From positions 36,062 to 100,061 of the forward strand of contig NZ_MUKP01000020.1 in assembly GCF_002081715.1 (NCBI RefSeq): DNA of 64,000 bases, read 5' to 3'. Numbering within the stretch: position 1 is the stretch's first letter; each line of letters starts with the position of its first letter. Positions 34,457 to 42,923 of the stretch are shown piece by piece. A program made the translations under genes and the position numbers. The notes beneath the pieces were generated by a model. That model saw only the letters and a list, made by a program, of their open reading frames with translations. It was not told where the DNA came from and made no database searches. Source of the DNA: Nocardia donostiensis. GTDB lineage: Bacteria; Actinomycetota; Actinomycetes; Mycobacteriales; Mycobacteriaceae.

Positions 34457-34513
34457 CGAAGCCCTTGGGTTTGTTTCTCTTGCGACAGCAGGGAAGCCGC
34501 TCCAAGGGCTTCG
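34457..34513. terminator. Hairpin after the ferritin-like gene
   Basis: Perfect 12-bp stem CGAAGCCCTTGG (34457-34468) / CCAAGGGCTTCG (34502-34513), with a 33-nt loop. A second small hairpin (GTCACCT/AGGTGAC, 34581-34600) lies further on. Both sit between convergent genes, so either may terminate from both sides. Confidence 0.6.
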
Positions 34514-34632
34514 ATGACTAGTGTGTACGGCACCGGTTGCGTTGGCGCTGGACGCCAGCGGGCAGAATGCTCGCTGGGCTGTCACCTCCGGGCAGGTGAC
34601 TACACCTCCGCGAGCCAGTACTGGGACCGCGC

Positions 34633-35433
34633 TCAGATGCCGATCGCTTCAGCGGTTTCTTCGACGCGTTCGCGTACCCAGGTCAGGAATGCGCGCACAT
34701 CGGCCGCGGGCAGTGTCAGCGGCGACGAGCGAGGGCGCTGAAAACTGCGCAGCGCAGTCATGACGAGGGGCCGGAAATCGCTTTCGGTCAGGGCGATCGA
34801 CCGCGCAGCGCTTCGTTTGGCCGACCATCGGCCGGTGCGGCAGAACACCACGGATCGACATCCGTTGAGTACCTGGTTGTCCGGCAGGTGACCGCCACCG
34901 TCGGTATGTTCGCGAACCGAGGCGAGAATCGCCGCGAACAGGTCGCGTCGGGAGGAGGTCGCCACGATCTGCCCGATCGGCCTCCCATGGAGGAGAAGCC
35001 CGCTCTGGCGCGCAATGGAGCGATCGATGACGAACCAGAAAGCCGGGGAATGCTTCGCGTCGAAGTCGGCGCGGTCCGGTAACAGCGGGCCGGTGTTGAG
35101 GTTGAGGAGATAGCCGGCCTCGGCGGAGGGATGCACGGTGAAATCCGAGCCGTAAACCACCAGCTCCAGCCCGGCCGCAGGACAGGGGAGGGCGGGGTGG
35201 GCGAGTGATACCGCGAGTTCGCGCAGCGTGTGGCCGGGCAGCGACGGATCGACGACGACCATGATATCCACGTCGCTGCGTCCGTGCCGGTAGTCCTGGA
35301 GCGCGATGGAGCCCACCGCGCAGACCGTGATGAGGTGAGGCCCGCACACGGTGCGGGTGCGCTGAACGAGCTCTCGCAGGTATGGGCGCAGCTCGACAGG
35401 CAACGATCGAGCGTCCACGAGAGAACGTGGCAT
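34633..35433 (-). CDS. Nucleotidyltransferase, aminoglycoside adenylyltransferase-like
   Basis: 266 residues from ATG 35433. It has a minimal nucleotidyltransferase site: CAVGSIALQDYRHGRSDVDIMVVV (GSxxxxD...DxD) and a C-terminal helical domain like the ANT(9)/ANT(3'') adenylyltransferase family. The same frame is open far upstream across the divergent gene, but conserved sequence begins only at 35433. It is divergent from a phosphotransferase-like gene (39-bp gap), so both may share one promoter region. Actual antibiotic modification is not provable; many such chromosomal genes are silent. Confidence 0.75.
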   Translation of the reverse strand: MPRSLVDARSLPVELRPYLRELVQRTRTVCGPHLITVCAVGSIALQDYRHGRSDVDIMVVVDPSLPGHTLRELAVSLAHPALPCPAAGLELVVYGSDFTVHPSAEAGYLLNLNTGPLLPDRADFDAKHSPAFWFVIDRSIARQSGLLLHGRPIGQIVATSSRRDLFAAILASVREHTDGGGHLPDNQVLNGCRSVVFCRTGRWSAKRSAARSIALTESDFRPLVMTALRSFQRPRSSPLTLPAADVRAFLTWVRERVEETAEAIGI

Positions 35434-35472
35434 GCAGCCAGTATCCACACTGCGCCGTGAAACGATGGGGCC

Positions 35473-36423
35473 ATGTCCGGTTTCATGGGTCCGCAACATC
35501 TCGCCCGCCGCACCGCCGCTGCAGTCGACGCGGCTGTCGGAGCAGGGCGTGATCTCGGGCTCACCGTGACCGATGTCGCGGTGCTGCACGACCTGTTCTC
35601 CGTGGTTGTCCGCCTCGCGCCCGCACCGGTCGTGGCCCGGATTCCCACCGTCTTGCCGCACTACGCAGGCCTCGATTCCCTGGCGCGCCGACAGCAGGCG
35701 GAGCTGGACGTGACATGGTGGCTCACCGACCAGGGGACCCCCGTGATCCCTCCCAGTCCCCTCGTGCCGCGAGAACCCGTGCAGCGCGACGGGTTTTCGA
35801 TGACGTTCTGGCAGTTCGTCGAGGAAGACCGAGACAAAGAGCCCGACTACGTGGCGAACTCCGAAAGCGTCGCCGACCTGCACGCTGCGCTGCGCGCATA
35901 CCCGGGACGCCTGTCGTTTCTGTCCGCGGCCGAACCGCGGTTCGTCACAGAAAGTCTTGCTCTGCTCGACAAACGCCCCGACCTCATCGGTCGCTCCGAG
36001 CTGGACCGCGCCCGTCGCGAGTGGCAGGTCCTGGAACCTCTGGTGCGCTCGCGTACGGCGTTCGGCGAAGCGTTCCCGGGGGTCGACATCCAGCCGATCC
36101 ACGGCGACTCCCCACCCGCGAACATCTTCCCCGGAGTGGACGGGGATCTCTACTCCGACTTCGAGCTGGTCACGTTGGGTCCCGTCGAATGGGACCTGGC
36201 TGCCCTCGGCCCCGTCCACGAATCCGCCTACAACCGCGGCGCCCAACGCAACGGCTCGAGGCCGTTGCGCCGGGATGTCCTGGGCTTCGTGAACGCCGTG
36301 GGGATGCTGCGGGCCATCGCCTCCCTCGCACTCGCGCCGCAACTGCCCCCGCTGGTGGAGTACCTGAAACCGGCCGTCGACCAATGGCAGACGATGCCTT
36401 TCGCCGGCGGCCTGGCCGTCTGA
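35473..36423 (+). CDS. Aminoglycoside phosphotransferase (APH) family protein
   Basis: 316 residues, kinase-like fold. The catalytic loop IHGDSPPANIFP (HGDxxxxN) and a following metal-site region YSDFELVTLGPVEWDLAAL are visible; the metal aspartate is followed by Phe-Glu rather than the common Phe-Asp or Phe-Gly. The N-lobe shows VVARIPTVLP. It could phosphorylate an aminoglycoside, a sugar or another small molecule. The 39-bp divergent spacing with the nucleotidyltransferase gene suggests joint expression. Confidence 0.75.
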   Translation: MSGFMGPQHLARRTAAAVDAAVGAGRDLGLTVTDVAVLHDLFSVVVRLAPAPVVARIPTVLPHYAGLDSLARRQQAELDVTWWLTDQGTPVIPPSPLVPREPVQRDGFSMTFWQFVEEDRDKEPDYVANSESVADLHAALRAYPGRLSFLSAAEPRFVTESLALLDKRPDLIGRSELDRARREWQVLEPLVRSRTAFGEAFPGVDIQPIHGDSPPANIFPGVDGDLYSDFELVTLGPVEWDLAALGPVHESAYNRGAQRNGSRPLRRDVLGFVNAVGMLRAIASLALAPQLPPLVEYLKPAVDQWQTMPFAGGLAV

Positions 36424-36601
36424 CATCAACGAGTACACTGCGGCCCCCTGACTGTGCCGGCCGGTCATAGAATTGTCTGCGGTTGTTGCTTCCGGCTTGC
36501 CATGGGCAAGCGAGTTCGGCCGCAGAGGCATCGGACATGATCTTGCCGACCGAACAATTGTCACGTCCATATCTGGCGACGATCGGGGAGGAGTTTCAGC
36601 T

Positions 36602-37498
36602 ATTCGTACCGACGGAGACGTATGGGACATCGTCACCAGCGTGGGACTCACCGCGCTGGGGGTCGCGACGTTCCGGGCACTGGAATCGGCCCATCCCGAT
36701 CCATTGATCCGCGACGACTACGCGGCGCTGTTCGTCCATGCTGCGGGCGAACAACATTTCCTGGACCTATTGGACGACCCGCCGAAGATCGGCGATACGC
36801 CGCTGATTCCCGGATTCATGGGATTCCGGACCAAATTCTTCGACGACTTCTTCCTGTCGGCCGCCGCGGACGGGGGCCGGCAGGCGGTGATACTGGCCGC
36901 AGGGCTGGATGCGAGAGCCTACCGGCTGGACTGGCCCACCGGCACCACCGTCTTCGAGATCGACCAACCCAAGGTGCTCGAGTTCAAAGAACGGGTCCTC
37001 ACCGAACATGCGGCAACACCGAAGGCCGATCGTCGGCCCGTGGCTGTCGACCTGCGTGAGGACTGGCCTGCGGCGCTTGTGTCGGCGGGACTGAACCCCG
37101 AGGAACCCACAGCGTGGTCGGCCGAGGGCCTGCTACCGTATCTGCCCGGCACGGCACAGGACGCACTGTTCGAACATATCGACGAACTTTCCGTCCCCGG
37201 CAGCCACCTCGGCGTGGAAAGTGCCCCGACGGGCGCCGAGACGAAAAATTTCGCGGCCCTCGAATCCAAGTACTTCGACAAGAACCCGTTCGGTGATATC
37301 GACCCGACCGAACTGTTCTACCGCGACGAACGAACCGACCCGGAGCAGTGGCTGCTGGGAAACGGGTGGTCGGTGCGCGCCGCCAGCTCGGCCGAGCTGG
37401 CGGCCGCATACGACCGGGCGGTTCCTGAACTACCCGACGAGATCGAACAGGAGTGGCAACGGCCGCGGTATCTGTCCGCGGTCCGCGGGCCGCGCTGA
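36602..37498 (+). CDS. SAM-dependent methyltransferase (mycobacterial class I O-methyltransferase family), ATT start proposed
   Basis: 298 residues if translated from ATT 36602. The family (TIGR00027-like) is clear: RTDGDVWDIVTSVGLTALGVA at the N-terminus, VILAAGLDARAYRLDWP (SAM site), FEIDQPKVLEFK, and AEGLLPYLPG. The frame has no ATG or GTG near the conserved N-terminus. The ideal Shine-Dalgarno GGGGAGGAG (36585-36593) lies 8 nt before ATT 36602, and that codon gives exactly the family N-terminus. The only other in-frame starts are TTG 36473 and TTG 36497, without a ribosome site and adding unrelated sequence. Confidence 0.8.
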   Translation: MRTDGDVWDIVTSVGLTALGVATFRALESAHPDPLIRDDYAALFVHAAGEQHFLDLLDDPPKIGDTPLIPGFMGFRTKFFDDFFLSAAADGGRQAVILAAGLDARAYRLDWPTGTTVFEIDQPKVLEFKERVLTEHAATPKADRRPVAVDLREDWPAALVSAGLNPEEPTAWSAEGLLPYLPGTAQDALFEHIDELSVPGSHLGVESAPTGAETKNFAALESKYFDKNPFGDIDPTELFYRDERTDPEQWLLGNGWSVRAASSAELAAAYDRAVPELPDEIEQEWQRPRYLSAVRGPR

Positions 37499-37548
37499 GG
37501 GCGGACACCAGCGGCCGTCTGTTCTCGTGCCATCGGATGAAGACGCTG

Positions 37549-38814
37549 TCATGTCCGCGCCCCCTGCAGCCAGGCCAGCGATGCCACGACCAATGCCTTG
37601 ACACCCGTATCCAGGGTCGGCTGAACGACCGGGGCGAAGCTGGGGTTGTGGTTGACCGGGATGTCCTGTTCGATGGTGCCTTTCTTCTCGGCTGCGGCGT
37701 ACGTTGCCGGGTCGGTGCCGCCGAAACCCCAGTAGGTGAACGGGACGCCCAAGGCCCGGGGGATCATACTGAAATCCTCACTACCCATCATGAGATCCAT
37801 ATCATGTGCGGCATCGCCGAAGTACGTCTTGAACGCGTCGGCGACCCGTGCGGTGGTCTCGGGGTCGTTGACGGTCGGAGGGAACGCGTTGACCTGCGTG
37901 AATTCCGGTTCCTTCGGTGAAAGGGAAGCCGTGCACTCGGCCCGCACGATGCGCTGGATCGCCTCCAGCACCTGCTTTCGAACCTTGTCGTCGTAGGTGC
38001 GCACATTGATCTGGAAGGTGGCGGAGTCGGGGATGACATTGGGGCTCACACCGCTCGTGATGCTACCCACGGTGAGTACGGCAGGGGCAGTGGGTGCCAC
38101 TTCCCGGGAGACCACTGTTTGCAGCCGCACCACGATCATCGCGGCCAATACCACCGGGTCGACCCCGTTCTGCGGCTCGGAGCCGTGCGTGCCGTGCCCG
38201 TACACCGTGATCCGCAGGCTGTCTTCTGCAGCCAAGGCCGAGCCGGCGCGGGTGCCGAGATAACCGGACGGATACGGGAACACATGCTGGGCCAGTGCCA
38301 CATCCGGTTTCGTGATCTTCGAGGCGAGACCGTCGTCGACCATGGCGCTCGCGCCGTCCCCGTTCTCCTCCGAGGGCTGGAAGAGCACGAGCAGTGTGCC
38401 GTGCCAAGCGTGCTTCGCGTGCGCCATCAGGTACGCGAAGGTCAGCATGCACGTGACGTGCATATCGTGCCCACACGCGTGCATGACCGGCCGCTCGTCG
38501 CCGTTCTGGTCGGTGGTGGTGACGCTCGAAGCGTACGGCAGGCCGGTGGCCTCCTCGACCGGCAGCGCATCCATATCGGCGCGGAGCAGGACGCTCGGCC
38601 CCTCGCCATTCGCCAATGTGGCAACCACACCCGTCCCACCCAGACCAGCGGTGTCGTCGTAGCCCCACCGGCGCAGCCGCTCGGCGACCCGCCGCGAGGT
38701 GCGGTATTCCTGTAGGCCCAGTTCGGGGTGGGCGTGCAAGTCCTTGTAGAAGTCTTCGGCAGGGCCGCGGACGGCGGAGAGACCGTCGAGGACGGTCGTT
38801 ACGGAATCGGACAT
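37549..38814 (-). CDS. M20 family amidohydrolase (hippurate hydrolase/N-acyl amino acid amidase-like)
   Basis: 421 residues from ATG 38814. M20 signatures: LHAHPELGLQEYRTS, metal motif MHACGHDMHVTC, EENGDGASAMVDDGL (catalytic Glu), and VGSITSGVSPNVIPDSA of the dimerisation domain, then MMGSEDFSM with a late metal ligand. It cleaves N-acyl or amide bonds of amino-acid conjugates in the cytoplasm. It lies downstream of a frameshifted TRIC gene whose 3' end overlaps its start. Confidence 0.9.
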   Translation of the reverse strand: MSDSVTTVLDGLSAVRGPAEDFYKDLHAHPELGLQEYRTSRRVAERLRRWGYDDTAGLGGTGVVATLANGEGPSVLLRADMDALPVEEATGLPYASSVTTTDQNGDERPVMHACGHDMHVTCMLTFAYLMAHAKHAWHGTLLVLFQPSEENGDGASAMVDDGLASKITKPDVALAQHVFPYPSGYLGTRAGSALAAEDSLRITVYGHGTHGSEPQNGVDPVVLAAMIVVRLQTVVSREVAPTAPAVLTVGSITSGVSPNVIPDSATFQINVRTYDDKVRKQVLEAIQRIVRAECTASLSPKEPEFTQVNAFPPTVNDPETTARVADAFKTYFGDAAHDMDLMMGSEDFSMIPRALGVPFTYWGFGGTDPATYAAAEKKGTIEQDIPVNHNPSFAPVVQPTLDTGVKALVVASLAWLQGART

Positions 38815-39528
38815 GATGGACCTCCGGATAGTCGGAAGAAACCTGGTGATGGGAGAGACGGCGACGCTGAGGGGGGGCGAACGCGGTCTGCGGCCGCCAG
38901 TCCCGGCCCTGCGGCAGGCCCCAACCACGCCGGACCGCGGTGATCCGCAGGACCAAGGCGAGCAGGATGCCGAGGACGATGCCGAGAGCCGGTAGGTGCA
39001 GGTAGGAACAGAGCACCATGACGGCGGCCACCACGGCGGCGACAGACGCGTACAGCCCACTGTCGGCGAAGACGGAGGGAACCCGGAGCAGCACAAGGTC
39101 CCGGCAGGCACCGCCTCCGACAGCCGTGGTGATGCCAAGGAGGATCGCCGGCAGCCAGCCGAGTCCGACCGCCAGGGTCTTCTGTGCACCGGTCACCGCC
39201 CAGAAACCGATCACGGCAGCGTCGAGCACCAAGAACAGCCGCTTCCACCCCTCTTCGCCGATGCTGACTGTGAAGGCGACCAAGGCGCCGACCACGGCCG
39301 TGGGCAGATAGGCGGTGTCGGTGAGCGCGACGGGCGTGCCGTGCTGGAGCAGGGTATCGCGGATCACACCGCCGCCGAGCCCGGAAACGATGCCGACAGC
39401 CAGGAAGCCGAAGAGGTCCAGCTTCCCGGCGCGTGCGACAACACCACCCAGCAGCGCGCACGCGAACACCCGGCGAGGTCGAGGTAGCGGGTGATGGTGT
39501 CCAGAACGTGCGGAAAGTTCCCCGGCAT
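38799..39528 (-). pseudogene. TRIC cation channel family protein, frameshifted
   Basis: Minus-strand gene with AAGGAGG and ATG 39528 encoding MPGNFPHVLDTITRYLDLAG. It then needs a +1 shift at about 39469-39473 to continue as FACALLGGVVARAGKLDLFG, so one G of a GGGG run seems missing. The rest is a normal TRIC/UPF0126 protein with two GGGxxRD motifs (GLGGGVIRDTLL, AVGGGACRDLVLL) and about six membrane segments. Past residue ~200 the frame runs on into the M20 gene without a stop; a second slip in a run of seven C (about 38872-38878) would end it at 38799. Either a real decayed gene or assembly errors in G/C runs. Confidence 0.7.
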
Positions 39529-39617
39529 TCCTCGCCTCCTTTTCCTTGCCCGACCTGCACCCGTGGCTGTCCTGGTAGAAGCGGCGAGCCGAATGCGGCC
39601 GAAGCCGAAAGGCCCAT

Positions 39618-41459
39618 CTACCAGTGTGGGCCGTCGCCTTCCCGCTGCAGACTTTTGCGTAGGAGCTCGGTCAAGTACCAGGAGTTGGCGGGCCCCCGCA
39701 CACGGACTCCCTGCGCATACAGGACCGGTGTGGCGGGCAGCCCGGCAGCGCTGGCATCGAGGTTGTCGTCCTCCACCCGGGTCCGGCCCTCACCCCTGGT
39801 CAGGGTGCGCTCGAACCGGTTGCGGTCGAGCCCGATCTCGCCTGCGATATCGGTGAGGGTGTCCACGTCGGTGTCGCAGGTCCGCTGGACCAGCGCATCG
39901 TGCATATCCCAGAACCGTCCCTGCTCGGCGGCGGCCTCGAGTGCGAGCGCGCGGGTCATGGCCTCGTCGACGGTGGTGTGGTGCCGGAACACGATCCGCA
40001 GCTCGTCGCCGAGCTGTTCGCGCACCTCCGTCAATGCTTCCGCGGTTCGGGTCCGATAGTCGACGTCGATGGCCGCATACACCACCACGGTGGATGGCGC
40101 GTCCACGGGACCACGCACGTGGTCGCGGCTCAGGTCCACGTCGCGCTGCAATGCCGTCCCGGCCGGAGTCGGCAGCGGTTTCGCATGGTCACCGATCCGG
40201 AAAATGGTCCACGCGAGCCCGAGCGCCAGCGTAGAGGCGAGCAGCACACCCACCCGTGCTTCGTCCTGCGCGAGGCTGTCGTCCAGCGCGAGTTCGACGA
40301 CGAGCAGCGAGATGGTGAAGCCCATCCCGGACAGCGCCCCGACCCCCGCGATGCGCGGCAGGTCCAGACCGGGGACCCGCGACGACGGCAGGTACCGTTG
40401 AACGAGAACCGCGGCGCCGGTGACGCCGAGAAGCTTTCCGAGCACGAGACCGGCGACGATACCCCATGTCAGGTTCGAGCCGAGGGCCCCGGCGAGCACG
40501 TCACCGGACAGTGCGACGCCCGCGTTGGCCACCGCGAAGACCGGAACCACCAGGTAATTCACGTACGGCGGAAGTAGTTCGGCCAGGCGCTGGTTCATCG
40601 GCACCGCGTAGTCGATGCTGCGGCGCACCACCCGTGCCGCGCGGGGCACCGGCGCCTGGCGGAACAGGTGGACGAGCTGCGACGCATGCTCGGCGTCTTG
40701 GGCGCGCTGCGGATAGACCGGCATGAGCAGCGCGAGTAGCACCCCCGTCAGCGTGGCGTGCACCCCGGACGCCTGCATCGCGCACCAGGTCGCGACACCG
40801 AGGACGAGGAACGGCGTCACTCGCCACACGCCGCGACGTTGCAGCCGCCACACCATGAACATGCCGAGCCCCGCACCTGCAAGGGCAACAAGGTCGAGAT
40901 GCTCGGTGTAGAACATCGCGATCACGCTCAGCGCCCCGATATCGTCTACCACGGCGAAAGTGAGCAGAAAGACCTTCAGCCGGGGAGCATTGCGTGGACC
41001 GACCAGAGCCAGCATGCCCAGCGCGAACGCCGTGTCGGTCGAGATGACCGTTCCCCACGCCGATGCCGTCGGCTGCCCGTGGGTGAAAAGCAGGAAAACG
41101 ACGGAGGGCGCGACCAGGCCACCGAGTGCGGCGTAGGCCGGTAGCGCCGCCCGCCCCCGATCACGCAATTCGCCGATCGTCACCTCGCGTCGGACGTCGA
41201 GACCCACCGAAAAGAAGAAGACGGTCATCAGGCCCTCGTTGACCCATTCCGCCAGCGACATCGAGATACCGAAGTGCCCCACGGTGATCGCCGCTTCGGT
41301 CGACCACAGCGTCGAGTAGCTCGAACCGAGGTTTGCCCAGGCGAGCGCTATCAGGGTCGCTGTGGCCAGCGCGAAGGCCGCATAGGTGTCGTTGTCCAGG
41401 CGCCGGTGCACTGCCACCCATCGACGCAACGCGGCCGAGGCCGGGGGGCCAACAGACAT
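39618..41459 (-). CDS. nhaA: Na+/H+ antiporter NhaA fused to a thioredoxin/DsbA-like domain
   Basis: 613 residues from ATG 41459, which has GGAGGAGG at 9-nt spacing; ATG 41468 is directly on that site and less likely. The N-terminal ~420 residues are NhaA with about 12 membrane segments, including FFFSVGLDVRREVTIGEL, STDTAFALGML and FAVVDDIGALSVIAM with the paired Asp of the ion site. The C-terminal ~190 residues form a soluble DsbA-like domain (VVVYAAIDVDYRTRT, then LPATPVLYAQGVRVRGP with the cis-Pro). The usual CxxC of thioredoxins is absent. The fusion is known in actinobacteria; the soluble domain's job is not. Confidence 0.88.
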   Translation of the reverse strand: MSVGPPASAALRRWVAVHRRLDNDTYAAFALATATLIALAWANLGSSYSTLWSTEAAITVGHFGISMSLAEWVNEGLMTVFFFSVGLDVRREVTIGELRDRGRAALPAYAALGGLVAPSVVFLLFTHGQPTASAWGTVISTDTAFALGMLALVGPRNAPRLKVFLLTFAVVDDIGALSVIAMFYTEHLDLVALAGAGLGMFMVWRLQRRGVWRVTPFLVLGVATWCAMQASGVHATLTGVLLALLMPVYPQRAQDAEHASQLVHLFRQAPVPRAARVVRRSIDYAVPMNQRLAELLPPYVNYLVVPVFAVANAGVALSGDVLAGALGSNLTWGIVAGLVLGKLLGVTGAAVLVQRYLPSSRVPGLDLPRIAGVGALSGMGFTISLLVVELALDDSLAQDEARVGVLLASTLALGLAWTIFRIGDHAKPLPTPAGTALQRDVDLSRDHVRGPVDAPSTVVVYAAIDVDYRTRTAEALTEVREQLGDELRIVFRHHTTVDEAMTRALALEAAAEQGRFWDMHDALVQRTCDTDVDTLTDIAGEIGLDRNRFERTLTRGEGRTRVEDDNLDASAAGLPATPVLYAQGVRVRGPANSWYLTELLRKSLQREGDGPHW

Positions 41460-41589
41460 CGACCGCATCCTCCTCCGGGTCGCCGGACACAGCGAGCGCC
41501 ACCCTCGGACACCAGGTGCACCCGGCCATCAGGTCACCGTCGAGAGCCGGATCGGCAGGCCTGCACCGAGGACGCTTCGGCGTCGAGGC

Positions 41590-42630
41590 TCACGGCACGA
41601 TCACAGCCCTGCCCTTCAGGTTGCCTGCAGCGAGCCGACGGTAGGCCTCCACCCCATTGTCGAGATCGAACGTCTCCACCGCGACATCGAGAACTCCCCG
41701 GTGCGCGAGATCGACCAGCTCGATGAGCTCGTTGCGCGTCCCCCAGTACGGCGATCTGACCGCCACCTCGTACGGCTGCGCCCAGAAACCGACCTTCGCC
41801 GCCGCCTTACCGTCGCCCAAACCGACGATCGTCACGTCACCGGCAGTACCGACAACACCCATCGCGGTGTCGATGGTGGGTTGGTACCCGACGAAGTCGA
41901 ACACCGCCTGCGCACCTGCGCTGCCGGTGATCTTCCGAACGTTGGCGACGGCATTCTCATCGGACAAGACGACTTCGTGCGCACCGACCGACTCGGCGAA
42001 CTCGAGCTTGTCCTCGGTGACATCGAGCGCGATCACCCGCGCGGGCGTCAGGTGCCGGAGTAACTGGATCCCCACATGACCGAGCCCACCCGCTCCGATG
42101 ACTACGGCATTGGCGCCGGGGACCAATTTCGGTAGCGAGAGTTTGATTGCGTGATACGGCGTCAAGCCCGCGTCGGTCAGCGGCACCGTCTTGATCGGGT
42201 CGAGCTCACCGATGGGAACGAGGTGGCGCGGCGAATCCACGACCATGTACTCGGCGATCGCGCCGGGAGCGCCCAACCCGGGCGGAAATATTCCCAGCTG
42301 CTCCGCCCGCGAGCAATAGTTCTCCACGCCTTGGGAACAAAACCAGCACACCCCGCATCCCCACGGCCCGTAGACCAGCACATTCATTCCTACCTCGACG
42401 GTATCTACCCCCGGGCCCAGTTCGGCTATGCGACCCGCGCCTTCGTGCCCCAATGTCAACGGCAGCGGAAAACCGAGCTGGTCGGCCGGCGCGTTCATGA
42501 CGAAATCATCCGAATGGCACACGCCCGCTGCGGTGATCTCGAGCAGAACCTGCCCCGGCCCCGGCGCAGGCTTCTCGATCTCGTTCAGTTCCGGCGCCTC
42601 GCCGACCCGGACATACTGGATAGCTTTCAT
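41590..42630 (-). CDS. Zinc-dependent NAD(P) alcohol dehydrogenase (Rhodococcus ADH-A-like)
   Basis: 346 residues. Zinc MDR family: catalytic zinc region AGVCHSDDFVM and LGHEGAGRIAE, structural zinc cysteines in GPWGCGVCWFCSQGVENYC, and the NAD fold VVIGAGGLGHVGIQLL. The segments LTDAGLTPYHAI and SPYWGTRNELIE match the broad-range secondary alcohol dehydrogenase of Rhodococcus ruber type. It could oxidise hydroxylation products of the monooxygenases, but it lies 18 kb away with its own promoter. GAGGAG precedes the ATG. Confidence 0.92.
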   Translation of the reverse strand: MKAIQYVRVGEAPELNEIEKPAPGPGQVLLEITAAGVCHSDDFVMNAPADQLGFPLPLTLGHEGAGRIAELGPGVDTVEVGMNVLVYGPWGCGVCWFCSQGVENYCSRAEQLGIFPPGLGAPGAIAEYMVVDSPRHLVPIGELDPIKTVPLTDAGLTPYHAIKLSLPKLVPGANAVVIGAGGLGHVGIQLLRHLTPARVIALDVTEDKLEFAESVGAHEVVLSDENAVANVRKITGSAGAQAVFDFVGYQPTIDTAMGVVGTAGDVTIVGLGDGKAAAKVGFWAQPYEVAVRSPYWGTRNELIELVDLAHRGVLDVAVETFDLDNGVEAYRRLAAGNLKGRAVIVP

Positions 42631-42923
42631 CGCTGCACTCCTCGGGTGGCTACGAGAGTGACGTACCGGCGATGCTTACCCGAACGGGCCTGCCTTACAC
42701 CCGCCGATCGTCGGCCAGTGCACGACGTGCAAAGACCTGCCTGTCGGGCAGGCGGGCACAGTGGGGTTGCTTCGACCCGAACTGGTCCGGCGCCGGGTGG
42801 GTCATGGCCGGCCGCAGTACGGAAACGGCCACGGTAGACATGAGCACGTGGCATAGCCTGGTCGAGTGGCTCACCCGGGCCTGGCTCTCTGTACCACCAG
42901 TTCGACGGACAGGACAACGATCG

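Noticed and set aside
34633..36651. A single 672-codon open frame on the minus strand
   Set aside because: Only the part from 35433 to 34633 shows family similarity; the rest lies antisense to the phosphotransferase gene and is a GC-rich shadow frame.
38063..39469. 468-residue TRIC protein with a long C-terminal domain
   Set aside because: The C-terminal ~250 residues are out-of-frame M20 gene sequence, so it is run-on after a lost stop or frame slip, not a real domain.
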